Below are positions 36,686 to 45,470 of a stretch of 64,000 bases of DNA, piece after piece. The notes under the pieces are model-generated. The model searched no databases. It was not told the DNA's origin and saw only the letters and a program-made list of their open reading frames with translations. Source of the stretch: Acidimicrobiales bacterium (lineage in GTDB: Bacteria; Actinomycetota; Acidimicrobiia; Acidimicrobiales; SZUA-35); assembly GCA_028285495.1 (NCBI GenBank), contig JANQPB010000026.1, positions 245,124 to 309,123 on the forward strand, in the 5' to 3' direction. How positions within the stretch are numbered: the first letter of the stretch is position 1; each line of letters starts with the position of its first letter. The translations under genes were made by a program, and so were the position numbers.

Positions 36686-36736
36686 CATTTGCGAAATTTG
36701 GTGACTAGTTGCGAAGATCGACTAGTTGCGAAGATC
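36686..36736. promoter_or_regulatory. Divergent control region with 17-bp tandem repeat
   Basis: GACTAGTTGCGAAGATC occurs twice back to back (36703-36719 and 36720-36736) with no mismatch. Just upstream, CATTTGCGAAATTTG (36686-36700) carries the shared GCGAA core with flanking ATTT/AAAT arms. The region separates the AhpD-like gene (start 36633) from the dioxygenase gene (start 36785). The nearby GntR regulator (37713-38420) is a candidate ligand. Confidence 0.55.
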
Positions 36737-36784
36737 GATGGCAGCCAGCGAGGCGCTGCGGTCGAGCGCACTACGGAGGACCCC

Positions 36785-37705
36785 ATGGCACTGCACGGAC
36801 TGCACGGCATCACCCTCGGCGTCACCGACGTCGCCGGCGTGGCCCCCTTCTACGTCGACTTCGGCCTGGAGCCGGACGCGACCGGCACCAGCTTCTCGTC
36901 GACCGACGGCGGGGTGCAGCTCTCGCTCATCGAGCGAGGGTGGCGACAGATCGTCGACGCCACGCTCGGCTGCGATGACGACGACGACCTCGACCGGATC
37001 CGGCATGCGGCGACGGCCGGCGGACACGAGTTCGTCGACGGCGGCGACGTGATCGAGATCGTCGAACCGGTGACCGAGCTCCTGATCCGCGTCAAGGTCA
37101 TGCCCCGCGTCGAGCTCGCGACCGTCGAGCAGGTGCCGATGAACCAGGCCGGCTTCACTCCCCGCCGGAACGCCCGCCCCGAGACCCTCTTCGTCGAGGA
37201 CACCCCACGGCCACGCAAGCTCGGCCACATCGCCATGTCGTCACCCGACATCGAAGCGACCGGCGCCTTCCTCGGCGATGTCATCGGGGCCAAGCTGTCC
37301 GACCGCGTGCCGGGCAACGTGGCGTTCTGGCGGACATCGACCGACCACCACAACTTCGCCCTTGCCCAGGCGCCCGGCGCGGTCTTCCACCACGTCGCTT
37401 GGGAGATGGACGACATGGACGCCATCGGCCATGCGGCCCGGCATCTCCTCACCGACAACCTCGAGCGCCACGCCTGGGGCCTCGGCCGGCACTTCCTCGG
37501 CAGCAACCTGTTCTGGTACTTCAAGGATCCCGCCGGGAACTTCGTCGAGTACTTCTCCGACATCGACCAGATCGTCGACGATGCGGAGTGGATGGCCCGG
37601 GACTGGGACGCCGACAAGGCCCTCTACATCTGGGGCCCGCCGACGCCAGACGCCCTCGACCCGACCGACATCGGCGAGATCGTCGAAGCGATGATGGGGA
37701 GCTGA
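36785..37705 (+). CDS. Two-domain extradiol ring-cleavage dioxygenase (VOC type I)
   Basis: Protein of 306 residues with two VOC modules, as in 2,3-dihydroxybiphenyl and catechol 2,3-dioxygenases. The Fe(II) triad is readable in the C-terminal module: His148 (LGHIAM), His202 or His203 (VFHHVAW) and Glu255 (FVEYFSD). The segment from His236, GRHFLGSNLFWYFKDPAGNF followed by VE, nearly fits the extradiol signature; a Trp replaces the aliphatic residue before the Tyr. It should open a catechol-like ring next to the hydroxyls. A GGAGGA ribosome-binding site precedes the ATG at 36785. Convergent with the GntR gene, 7 bp apart. Confidence 0.93.
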   Translation: MALHGLHGITLGVTDVAGVAPFYVDFGLEPDATGTSFSSTDGGVQLSLIERGWRQIVDATLGCDDDDDLDRIRHAATAGGHEFVDGGDVIEIVEPVTELLIRVKVMPRVELATVEQVPMNQAGFTPRRNARPETLFVEDTPRPRKLGHIAMSSPDIEATGAFLGDVIGAKLSDRVPGNVAFWRTSTDHHNFALAQAPGAVFHHVAWEMDDMDAIGHAARHLLTDNLERHAWGLGRHFLGSNLFWYFKDPAGNFVEYFSDIDQIVDDAEWMARDWDADKALYIWGPPTPDALDPTDIGEIVEAMMGS

Positions 37706-37712
37706 CGTCTGG

Positions 37713-38420
37713 TCAGCTGGCCACGGTTGCGTCGGTGGCCGGATCGTCGAGGAAGCCCTCGGCCAGACCACGCTGCACGAGGAGGTCTGCGGTCTTCTGG
37801 AGATGCTCGGCCAGCAGGCGGCAGGCGAGGTCGGCGTCTCGGGAGAGCGCGGCGTCGGCGATGGCCCGGTGCTCGCGGTTGAGATCGCGCTTGCCGCCGT
37901 CGTTCGCCGGCGCCGACCACCGGCGATAGAGCTCGGCCGAGTCGCGCAGGGCGAGGGCGGTCGCAACCAACCGCGACGACGGGCAGCCTTCGAGCAGCAC
38001 CTCGTGGAAGCGGCGGTGGAGGTCTCCCCAGTCGTTCTCGGACGGGGCATCGACCGGCGGCAACGGCGTCCGCTCGAGGGCATGGATCGTCGCCACCAGC
38101 GCCGACTCCCATGCGAGGTCGCCGTGTTCGAGGGAGAGCCGGAGGGCCTGGGTCTCGACCGCCTTGCGAGCCATCGTGAGATCGCACAGGTCCGCGACCG
38201 ATACCGAGGCGACCCGATACCCCTGCTGTGGCTCGGAATGGGCAAGGCCCTGCTCGACCAGCCGGGCCAGGCCCTCGCGGATCACGCTGGCGCTCGACTC
38301 GTAGCGGTCGGTCAGCATGGCGAACGGCAGCTTGTCACCCGGGCGGAACTCGCCCGCCAAGATGTCGTCCCGCATCCGGAGATAGACCTCTTCGCCTCGC
38401 GTCTGACCACTGCTCGCCAT
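37713..38420 (-). CDS. GntR-family (FadR-like) regulator of module B
   Basis: Regulator of 235 residues: N-terminal winged helix (YLRMRDDILAGEFRPGDKLPFAMLTDRYESSASVIREGLARLVEQGL) and an all-helical FCD-type effector domain with the DLHRRFHEVLLEG and EHRAIADAALSRDADLA blocks that carry the metal-binding residues in FadR-C proteins. Start 38420 follows a GGTGGGGG stretch; ATGs at 38435 and 38459 are alternatives. It is divergent from the acetoacetyl-CoA synthetase operon and convergent with the dioxygenase, so it is the natural regulator of both. Confidence 0.9.
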   Translation of the reverse strand: MASSGQTRGEEVYLRMRDDILAGEFRPGDKLPFAMLTDRYESSASVIREGLARLVEQGLAHSEPQQGYRVASVSVADLCDLTMARKAVETQALRLSLEHGDLAWESALVATIHALERTPLPPVDAPSENDWGDLHRRFHEVLLEGCPSSRLVATALALRDSAELYRRWSAPANDGGKRDLNREHRAIADAALSRDADLACRLLAEHLQKTADLLVQRGLAEGFLDDPATDATVAS

Positions 38421-38492
38421 ACCCCCACCGTACATCTCGACTGGCGAAACTGAAGACATGATCGTGGCGGCGACCGAAATCTCGCATCTCGC

Positions 38493-38507
38493 TTGACATT
38501 TCGAAAT
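38493..38507. promoter_or_regulatory. Palindromic operator before acetoacetyl-CoA synthetase operon
   Basis: ATTTCGAAAT (38498-38507) is a perfect 10-bp palindrome overlapping a TTGACA hexamer (38493-38498) that resembles a -35 element on the plus strand. It lies about 100 bp before the synthetase start and about 80 bp before the divergent GntR gene. A match to the same core lies before the LuxR gene, and related ATTTCGATA arms lie before the flavin reductase. Confidence 0.5.
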
Positions 38508-38608
38508 TATTCAAGCAGCCTCGCACACGTCGACGACGCGGAGCTCCGTCGGCGGCGAGCGCCGCGGAGCTCGGCCGACACGCACTCCATTTGACGCGAG
38601 GAACCCGA

Positions 38609-40585
38609 ATGACCCCTCCTGCCGACGGCGACATCCTCGTCCCGGTCCCGGCCGACGCTCGCGAGACGACCAACCTCGGGGCCTACCTCGGCTGGCTCGA
38701 GGCCGAGAAGGGTCTGCGCTTCGCCGACTACGACGAGTTCTGGCGCTGGAGCATCGACGCGATCGAGGACTTCTGGGAGACGATCTGGGTCTACTTCGGC
38801 GTCCAGTCGACCGAGCCGTACGAGTGCGTGCTCCGCAGCCGCACCATGCCAGGGGCCGAGTGGTTCCCCGGCGCCCGGATCAACTACGCCCGCCACCTCA
38901 TCGAGGTCTGCGAGCAGCGGGGCGACGACGTGGCCATCGTCGCCCGATCCCAGTCCCGCGACGAGGTCGTGCACACCTTCAGCGACGTCGTCGAGGAGGT
39001 GGCCCGGATCCGGGTTGGGCTGGTCCGGCTGGGGATCGGGCCGGGCGATCGGGTGGTCGGCTACCTGCCGAACGCTCCCGAGGCCCTCATCGCCATGGTC
39101 GCCTGCGCATCGATCGGTGCCGTCTGGGCGTCGGTCGCACCGGAGTTCGGCCAACGGAGCGTCATCGACCGAATCGGCCAGATCGAACCCAAGGTGCTGC
39201 TGGCGATCGGGAGCTACCACTACGGCGCCAAGGAGATCGACATCCGCGACCGGGTCGCCGACGTGGTGGCCGCCACCCCGAGCATCGAGCACGTCGTCGA
39301 CGTCGAGTACGGATCGCTCCGCAACGACACCGTCGAAACCTGGGCGACGCTCCGGGCCGATCGCGCCCCGCTCCGGTTCACCGGCGTCCCCTTCGACCAT
39401 CCCCTCGTCGTGCTCTTCTCCTCCGGCACGACGGGTCTGCCAAAGGCGATCGTCCACGGCCATGGCGGGATCCTCCTCGAACACCTGAAGGGCCACTCGT
39501 TCAGCTGGGACCTCCAGCCGGGCGACCGGGGGATGTGGTTCTCGACCACGGCGTGGATGATCTGGAACGCCGTCGTCTCCTGCCTCCTCCACGGCACGTC
39601 GATCGTGATGCTCGACGGCAACCCGCTGTACCCGGACATGCTCAGCCAATGGCGTATCGCAGCCGAGGTCGGTGCGACCCACCTCGGCACCGCTCCGGCG
39701 TACCTGATGGGCTGTCGCAAGGCCGGCATCGAGCCGACGGAGACCTTCGACATGTCTCGCCTGCGGGTCCTGATGGCCTCCGGCTCGCCCGTGCCGGCCG
39801 AGGGCTACCGGTGGGTCAACGAGCGCTTCGGCGACGGGGTCGACTTCAACGTTGGCTCGGGCGGGACGGATGTGTGCACCGCCCTCGTCGGCACCGGCCC
39901 GATGACACCGACCTACGTCGGCGAGATGTCACACCGGCTGCCGGGGGTCGCCGCCTTCGCCTTCGACGGGGAGGGCAAGGAGGTCATCGGCGAACTCGGC
40001 GAGCTCGTGATCACCGAGCCGATGCCTTCGATGCCCGTCGGGTTCTGGGGCGACGAGGACGGCAGTCGCCTCCGCTCGACCTACTTCGACCACTACCCCG
40101 GCGTCTTCCGATTCGGCGACTGGGTCCGGTTCCGGGAGAACGGCAGCTGCATCATCACGGGACGCTCCGATGCGACCCTCAACCGGGGCGGTGTCCGGCT
40201 CGGGACCGCCGAGCTGTATCGCGTCGTCGAGGAGCACCCCGACATCGTCGACTCGCTCGTCGTCCATCTGGAGGATCCGGATGGCGGGGCGGGCGAGCTG
40301 ATCCTCTTCGTCGTGTCCGAGCGGGTACTCGACGACGACCTCCGCGCCGAGGTCGGCCGTGCCCTCCGCCGCGAGCTCTCGCCCCGTCATGTGCCCGACA
40401 CGGTGGTCGCCGTGCCGATGGTGCCCCGCAATCTCACGCAGAAGAAGCTCGAGCTCCCGGTCAAGAAGATCCTGCAGGGCGCCGAGCCCGCGTCGGTGGT
40501 GAGCCGCGACGCCATGGGCAACCCCGAGTCCCTCGACCCGATCCTCGCCTATGCGGCGACCCGAATCCTGGAGAGCCCCTCATGA
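38609..40585 (+). CDS. aacS: Acetoacetyl-CoA synthetase
   Basis: ANL-superfamily acyl-CoA ligase of 658 residues that activates acetoacetate (or a related 3-oxoacid) with ATP and CoA in the cytoplasm. The length, the N-terminal ACS-type domain (WRWSIDAIEDFWETIWVYF), the PGAEWFPGARINYARHL block and the AMP-binding signature LFSSGTTGLPKAIVHGHGG (about 270-288) are characteristic of AacS. The GRSDATLNRGGVRLGTAELY hinge and NLTQKKLELPVKKIL end complete the fold. GAGGA precedes the ATG at 38609. It begins an operon with a hydrolase and a VOC protein, and would feed a four-carbon end product of ring degradation into central metabolism. Confidence 0.92.
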   Translation: MTPPADGDILVPVPADARETTNLGAYLGWLEAEKGLRFADYDEFWRWSIDAIEDFWETIWVYFGVQSTEPYECVLRSRTMPGAEWFPGARINYARHLIEVCEQRGDDVAIVARSQSRDEVVHTFSDVVEEVARIRVGLVRLGIGPGDRVVGYLPNAPEALIAMVACASIGAVWASVAPEFGQRSVIDRIGQIEPKVLLAIGSYHYGAKEIDIRDRVADVVAATPSIEHVVDVEYGSLRNDTVETWATLRADRAPLRFTGVPFDHPLVVLFSSGTTGLPKAIVHGHGGILLEHLKGHSFSWDLQPGDRGMWFSTTAWMIWNAVVSCLLHGTSIVMLDGNPLYPDMLSQWRIAAEVGATHLGTAPAYLMGCRKAGIEPTETFDMSRLRVLMASGSPVPAEGYRWVNERFGDGVDFNVGSGGTDVCTALVGTGPMTPTYVGEMSHRLPGVAAFAFDGEGKEVIGELGELVITEPMPSMPVGFWGDEDGSRLRSTYFDHYPGVFRFGDWVRFRENGSCIITGRSDATLNRGGVRLGTAELYRVVEEHPDIVDSLVVHLEDPDGGAGELILFVVSERVLDDDLRAEVGRALRRELSPRHVPDTVVAVPMVPRNLTQKKLELPVKKILQGAEPASVVSRDAMGNPESLDPILAYAATRILESPS

Positions 40586-41415
40586 TCCGTGAAGAACACA
40601 TGCTCGGCGAGGTCTTCTCGTACCGCTTCCCCGGCAAGGAGCCCGACCACGCCGTGCTCGTCATGCACGGCATCGGCGGCCACGGTGGGATCTACGACAA
40701 CTTCGGTGCCTACTACTCGGCCCGCGGTGCCGAGGTCTGGTGCATGGACGCGCCGGGGCACGGCCGCTCCTGTATCTCGCAGCCCCCCGGCCGCTTCGAG
40801 TTCTCGCAGTGGGTCGACGCTGCGGTGATGTACGGCGAGCACATCGCCACCGAGACGGGGCTGCCGGTGATCATCAAGGGATCGTCGCTCGGTGCGGCCG
40901 CAGCCTACAGCGCCCTCCAGGCCTCGGACGTCTTCCCCGGTGCGGTGCTCATGGGCTTCATGATCCCCTCCGGCCCCTTGGCCAAGCCGAACAACGTGTT
41001 CCGGTCCGACGGCGTGCAGAAGCTCGTCTCGTTGCTCGGCGACAAGATCGTGCTCGACATCGAGCGCTTCTTCGACTTCGACGAGGACTACGGCTACCAG
41101 GGTGCGGCCAGACAGAAGAGGGCCGACCCCTACAACACCTGGACCTACGACCTCGGTTCCTGGGCATCGGTGTTCAGCTACGACCCCGTCGTGCCAATGG
41201 CCGACAACGAGAAGCACATCCTGTTCACGGTCGGCGAGCACGACCCGACCTTCCCCGTCGACGTCGCCAAGAAGGTCGTCGACGCAACCGGTGGTCCGGT
41301 GGACTTCCACATCGAGCCGGACGGCACCCACCAGCTGATGCTCTTCCACACCGAGGCCTACACGAAGCTGGTCTCGGAGTGGATCCGAGACCTGATCGAG
41401 GGAGATACCCGATGA
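40582..41415 (+). CDS. Alpha/beta hydrolase (module B)
   Basis: Hydrolase of 277 residues, start overlapping the synthetase stop (ATGA). Strand-3 oxyanion motif VMHGIGGHGGIYDNFG, nucleophile elbow KGSSLGAAAAY, acid in VGEHDPTF and His in DGTHQLML give a complete triad with Ser as nucleophile in an unusual GSSLG elbow. The family suggests ester, lactone or C-C bond hydrolysis. In meta-cleavage pathways an enzyme of this fold splits the ring-opened product, so it is a good candidate for that step. It overlaps the next gene by four bases. Confidence 0.9.
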   Translation: MIREEHMLGEVFSYRFPGKEPDHAVLVMHGIGGHGGIYDNFGAYYSARGAEVWCMDAPGHGRSCISQPPGRFEFSQWVDAAVMYGEHIATETGLPVIIKGSSLGAAAAYSALQASDVFPGAVLMGFMIPSGPLAKPNNVFRSDGVQKLVSLLGDKIVLDIERFFDFDEDYGYQGAARQKRADPYNTWTYDLGSWASVFSYDPVVPMADNEKHILFTVGEHDPTFPVDVAKKVVDATGGPVDFHIEPDGTHQLMLFHTEAYTKLVSEWIRDLIEGDTR

Positions 41416-42113
41416 CCAACCTCCACCCGAAAGGCGTCAACCACCTGGCGCTGTCGACCCGAGACATGAAGACCCAGATCGCGTTCTGGTCCGAGGTGCT
41501 CGGCTGTCCGCTGAAGGCGCTCTACTGGATGCACGGTGTGCCGGACACCTTCCACGGCTTCGTCGAGCTGAGCCCGACCAGCTATGTCGCCTTCGTGCAG
41601 CACCCGAAGAACCCGGACGGCATCGAGCTCGGTGTCACCCACGCCGGCAATGCGGCCGGTCCGACCACGATCGGCACCATGCAGCACGTCGCCCTCCACG
41701 TCGACACCTTCGAGGAGGTCATGACGATGCGTGATCGGATCCGTAGCCACGGCGTGCAGGTCATGGGGCCGATCGACCATGGCTTCATCCAGTCGATCTA
41801 CTTCGCCGGCCCGGAGGGCCTGAGCCTGGAGATCGCCACCGGCTCCGACATCCCGGCGGAGACCTGGATCGACCCCGAGGTCACCGGGCTCTGCGACATG
41901 ACGTTGGAGGAGGTCGAGGCGTACAAGAACCCGGTCGGCCACGAGCCGACCGACGAGCCGGTGCCGCAGCCGGACCGAGCCAGATGGAGCGACGCCATCT
42001 TCCTACCGGAGAAGTACCACGACGCCGTGATGCGCATCCCCGATCACGAGGTGTGGGACCGCTTCAGCGAGACCGAGCCGCCGGTCGAGACCGTCGAGGC
42101 GCACGACTCCTGA
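41412..42113 (+). CDS. VOC-family protein with possible dioxygenase metal site (module B)
   Basis: VOC protein of 233 residues: an N-terminal single VOC module (1-145) and a C-terminal extension of 90 residues rich in Glu and Pro. Candidate ligands are His11 (GVNHLAL), His92 (MQHVAL) and Glu140 (LSLEIAT). The ATG at 41412 overlaps the hydrolase stop. Similar proteins are annotated as glyoxalase or bleomycin-resistance-like; given its operon it could be a second oxygenase or an isomerase in the same pathway. Confidence 0.88.
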   Translation: MTNLHPKGVNHLALSTRDMKTQIAFWSEVLGCPLKALYWMHGVPDTFHGFVELSPTSYVAFVQHPKNPDGIELGVTHAGNAAGPTTIGTMQHVALHVDTFEEVMTMRDRIRSHGVQVMGPIDHGFIQSIYFAGPEGLSLEIATGSDIPAETWIDPEVTGLCDMTLEEVEAYKNPVGHEPTDEPVPQPDRARWSDAIFLPEKYHDAVMRIPDHEVWDRFSETEPPVETVEAHDS

Positions 42114-42193
42114 GCCGCCGGCGCCGACGACGGCCGAGCGATTCACCCGTCCGGGGTGGCGACCCCGGCCGTCGACCATCCGACAATCCGGGC

Positions 42194-43774
42194 ATGACCG
42201 ACGAAGTGCGCCAGCCGAACGTCCTGTTCATCATCTGCGATCAGCTGCGAGCGGACCACCTCGGCTTCGCCGGCAACACCGTCGTACGGACCCCCAACAT
42301 CGACCGGCTCGCCGGCCGCAGCGTCGTGTTCGAGCGGGCCTATGTCGCCAACGGGCTCTGCATGCCGAACCGGTCCTCGATCATGACCGGTCAGATGCCG
42401 TCGAGCCATGGCGCCATCTTCAACGACCGATCGCTCGACCCGGCCAACAACACGTTCGTCCGGCGGCTCCGCGAGGCCGGCTACGCAACGTCGCTGGTCG
42501 GCAAGTCGCACTTCCAGCACGGCACCAGCCGTGAGACCGTTCGCCCGCTCGGCAACGGCCCTGGCCGGATCTCGCCATACGAACGAGGCTGGGACACCTT
42601 CGAGCACTGGGAGCGTTACACGACCGGCGAGACCGTCGCACCCGAGGACTACTACGGGTTCTCCCGCATCGAACTGGCGCTCGGCCACGGCGCCCAGGTC
42701 GAGGGGCACCACTGGCAGTGGGCCGTCGCCAACGGCGCCGACCCCGACGTGCTGGCCACGGGCATCGACCCGGAGGCGCCTATTCCCGGTCGGTCCGAGC
42801 ACTGGTGGCAGGTGTCCCCCGCCCCGTATGCGGAGGAGTTCCACTCGACCAACTTCATCACCGAGAAGGCGATCGACTGCATGCGGGAGGGAGCTGTGGC
42901 GGGGCAGCCTTGGATGGTGTGGTGCAGCTACCCCGACCCGCACCAGCCGATGATGATCCCGGAGCCGTGGTTCAGCCGCCACGCCCCGTCCGACATGGAG
43001 CTCCCGGCGACCTTCGACGATCTCGGTGCGGACTGGGCGCCGCATCTCCACGCGATCCGCAACAGTGACGCGCTGCCGATGTGGGCCGCCAACCCCCGCC
43101 CGTTCGGGCCGACCCGCGAGCAGGCGCTCGACGCCATCGCCGCCACCTACGGCATGATCGAGGCCATCGACGCCGGCGTCGGACAGCTGCTGACCACGAT
43201 CGACGAGCTGGGTGCCGACGGCGACACGGTCGTCGTCTTCACCACCGATCACGGCGACATGATGGGCGATCACGGCCTGATGCTGAAGGTCGCGATGCAC
43301 TACCAGGGCGTGATCCGCACACCGCTCACGATCAAGGCACCGGGCTACGAGCCCGGCCGGACCCGATCGCTGTCGTCCAGCATCGACCTGCCTCACACGA
43401 TCCTCGATCTCTGCGGCGTGCCCGACTTCCAGGGCATGCAGGGCACGAGCCTCACACCGGTCCTGGCCGACCCGTCGTCGGCGGTGCGCGACGCGGTGTA
43501 CGTCGAGGAGGACTTCCCCCGCTTCGACCCCCGGGCCCCCAACCCGGAGCACACCCGCACGATCGTCACCGCCGACGCCCGCTACACCCGCGACTCGGCC
43601 GGCAACGAGACGCTGTACGACCTCGACGGCGACCCGGACGAGCTCGTCAACCTCGCCGTCGACAGCCGTGACCCCGCTCGCCGGGTGGCGATGGTCGACG
43701 CCCTCACCGACCTGATGATCGGCACCTCGTTCACCGCCCGTCTGGAACCGGTGTCGGTCGACGTGCCGGCATGA
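42194..43774 (+). CDS. Sulfatase-family hydrolase with C-x-P-N-R motif
   Basis: Alkaline-phosphatase-superfamily enzyme of 526 residues. The metal site is present at the N terminus (FIICDQLRADHLG) and as FTTDHGDMMGDHG in the middle. The modification motif reads CMPNRSSIMTG with Cys56, that is C-x-P-N-R instead of the C-x-P-S/A-R usual for type I sulfatases, so it may be a sulfatase, a phosphonate monoester or phosphodiester hydrolase, and formylglycine conversion is not certain. No signal peptide, so cytoplasmic. It lies 80 bp after the VOC gene in the same direction and could remove a sulfate or phosphonate group from a pathway intermediate. Confidence 0.88.
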   Translation: MTDEVRQPNVLFIICDQLRADHLGFAGNTVVRTPNIDRLAGRSVVFERAYVANGLCMPNRSSIMTGQMPSSHGAIFNDRSLDPANNTFVRRLREAGYATSLVGKSHFQHGTSRETVRPLGNGPGRISPYERGWDTFEHWERYTTGETVAPEDYYGFSRIELALGHGAQVEGHHWQWAVANGADPDVLATGIDPEAPIPGRSEHWWQVSPAPYAEEFHSTNFITEKAIDCMREGAVAGQPWMVWCSYPDPHQPMMIPEPWFSRHAPSDMELPATFDDLGADWAPHLHAIRNSDALPMWAANPRPFGPTREQALDAIAATYGMIEAIDAGVGQLLTTIDELGADGDTVVVFTTDHGDMMGDHGLMLKVAMHYQGVIRTPLTIKAPGYEPGRTRSLSSSIDLPHTILDLCGVPDFQGMQGTSLTPVLADPSSAVRDAVYVEEDFPRFDPRAPNPEHTRTIVTADARYTRDSAGNETLYDLDGDPDELVNLAVDSRDPARRVAMVDALTDLMIGTSFTARLEPVSVDVPA

Positions 43775-43970
43775 CGACGGTCCCTTCGTATCGGGCGAAC
43801 GACGTCCCGAAGCGGAACGTCCTCCGGTGCGCACCGGTCCGCCAGGTCGAGCGGATCGAGCGCACCGACGCGCCCGTCGCCGATCGTCGGCAAGGTCCTC
43901 AGGGGCTTCGCCACCCTCCCGGCTCGGATCTCCTGAGACCGAACGACCCCCGGACACCCAAGGAGCGACC

Positions 43971-44378
43971 ATGACCGCAGATCAGCCCTCGCCGGAAGCC
44001 ATCGCCAGGGTCAGGGAGCGAGTCGCTCCGATGCTGGGGAAGAAGCTGTTCGTGTGCATCACGGACTTCGTCGAGGGCCAGTCGATCGGCGAGCTGGTCG
44101 ACCTGCTGCCGGCCCATCTCGATCACCAGGTCGCCCTCGAGAAGGACGGCACGATGTTCGGCGCCGGTCCGCTCCAGGAGCCGGGCGCGGCGCCGGCGCC
44201 GACCAAGGGGCTCATCATCATCCGAGCCGACTCCGAGCAGGAGGCGCGGGCGATCCTCGATCGTGACCCGGTCCACGCCGCCGGGGTGCGCGACTACGAG
44301 CTCTACGAGTGGACGCTGAACGAGGGCCGCATCACCGTCAGCCTCGACTTCTCCGATCAGACGGTCCGCTACGACTAG
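43971..44378 (+). CDS. YciI-like protein
   Basis: Small protein of 135 residues of the YCII-related family: GKKLFVCITDF strand, HLDHQVALEKDGTMFGAGPL around the conserved His and acidic pair, and ILDRDPVHAAGVRDYELYEWTLNEGRI at the end. YciI proteins share the ferredoxin-like dimeric fold of muconolactone isomerase, so in this setting a dehydratase, isomerase or dehydrochlorinase-like step is conceivable, though most members are uncharacterised. The start at 43971 has an AGGAG ribosome-binding site. Confidence 0.85.
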   Translation: MTADQPSPEAIARVRERVAPMLGKKLFVCITDFVEGQSIGELVDLLPAHLDHQVALEKDGTMFGAGPLQEPGAAPAPTKGLIIIRADSEQEARAILDRDPVHAAGVRDYELYEWTLNEGRITVSLDFSDQTVRYD

Positions 44379-44500
44379 GTCCTGTGGCGACCAGCGGCCC
44401 TCAGTCGACCGGGTCGTGGAACCGTTGGGTGGCCCAGCCCCGCTTCTCGGCCGGCGCCGCGTGGCCGGGGGCTCGGGCCCCGGTGGACGGGTCGGTCCGT

Positions 44501-44533
44501 CGGCTCGCCGGCGGGCATCGCCTCGGCGAGCCG
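44501..44533. terminator. Bidirectional hairpin between convergent genes
   Basis: CGGCTCGCC (44501-44509) and GGCGAGCCG (44525-44533) form a perfect 9-bp stem with a 15-nt loop, lying 122 bp after the YciI stop and 36 bp before the stop of the convergent flavin reductase gene. No T-tract. Confidence 0.45.
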
Positions 44534-44568
44534 GCCGGCGCATGCCCGGCTCGATCGTCCCGGTCGAA

Positions 44569-45114
44569 TCAGGCCTCGGTGCGGAGCTTACCGAGCAGGT
44601 CGGTGAACTGGTCGCGGAGCTCGGGGTTGGTGATCTCCCCGGTCGCCACGTCGACGTTCTCCGGAAAGGCGCCGATGCCGAGGCTGCCGATGAGATCGGC
44701 GCCGAAGAAGGGCGCGACCATCGTGGCTGCGCCGAGCACCCCCGCACCCGACCTCGGGCCGGGTGTGGCCGCCAACATCACGACCTTGGCGCCCTGGTAG
44801 ATGCCCATGTCGATGCGCGACATCCAGTCGTGGATGTTCTTCCAGGCCGCGCTGAACGTCCCGTTGTGCTCGGCGTAGGACAACACGATGGCGTCCGCCT
44901 CGCCGAACCTGGCGAAGAGCTGCTTCGCCCGGTCGGGGACGCCGCCCGACGCCTCTCGCCCCTTGCTGTAGATCGGCATCTCGTAGTCGTTGATGTCGAC
45001 GACCTCGATCTCGCAGCCGTCGATCGTGGCTTCGAGCTGGGCGACGGCCATGCCGATCAGGGTGCGGTTGAAGCCGTCGGGCGTGTTGCTGGCCGGGATG
45101 GCGAGGATCTTCAC
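44569..45114 (-). CDS. NADPH-dependent FMN reductase
   Basis: Flavodoxin-fold reductase of 181 residues. The phosphate-binding loop (PASNTPDGFNRTL, about 6-18) opens the protein after the first strand, SYAEHNGTFSAAWKNIHDW is the family middle motif, and ATPGPRSGAGVL follows. It would supply reduced FMN or quinone reduction for oxygenases of the region. The GTG at 45114 is chosen because AGGAG precedes it by a few bases; a longer in-frame reading from 45159 lacks this. The gene is divergent from the hydrolase gene at 45471 across a control region with TTTCGATA motifs. Confidence 0.9.
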   Translation of the reverse strand: MKILAIPASNTPDGFNRTLIGMAVAQLEATIDGCEIEVVDINDYEMPIYSKGREASGGVPDRAKQLFARFGEADAIVLSYAEHNGTFSAAWKNIHDWMSRIDMGIYQGAKVVMLAATPGPRSGAGVLGAATMVAPFFGADLIGSLGIGAFPENVDVATGEITNPELRDQFTDLLGKLRTEA

Positions 45115-45144
45115 GGGGAACTCCTGTTGCACTCGAGAGCCGTA

Positions 45145-45338
45145 ATTTCGATAATACAAGGCGATATCGAAATCAGGCTATCGCGTCACCCGTGACGCGC
45201 CACCGGGGGACTCCCGTTGACCACCCATCCGGTGCGGGAGGACGGACCGCTGGCGTGGGCCTGGATGGGCGGCTCGCATCCTGCCGGCTGTTGGTGGATC
45301 CGACGCCGCACCTCGCAGGTTTCAGATTTTCGATATTC
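45145..45338. promoter_or_regulatory. Divergent control region with TTTCGATA motifs
   Basis: ATTTCGATA (45145-45153) and TATCGAAAT (45165-45173) form a 9-bp inverted repeat upstream of the flavin reductase. A related GATTTTCGATATTC sits at 45325-45338 before the divergent hydrolase. The arms share the TTTCGA core of the palindromes at 34914 and 38498. The region 45115-45470 holds no gene I can support. Confidence 0.5.
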
Positions 45339-45470
45339 AACACCTCGTGCGACATTCGAACGGATGCGTTACTGTCCAGTGGTGGCCAACCGGTGCGCAT
45401 CGAGTCGCTGCAGCAGCTCACCCGGTCGATGCGGGCGGCCGCGTGATCCGTCCCGAAAGGACATCCAGCC

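Noticed and set aside
42143..43972. 609-codon minus-strand frame
   Set aside because: Antisense to the second sulfatase, which has clear family motifs on the plus strand.
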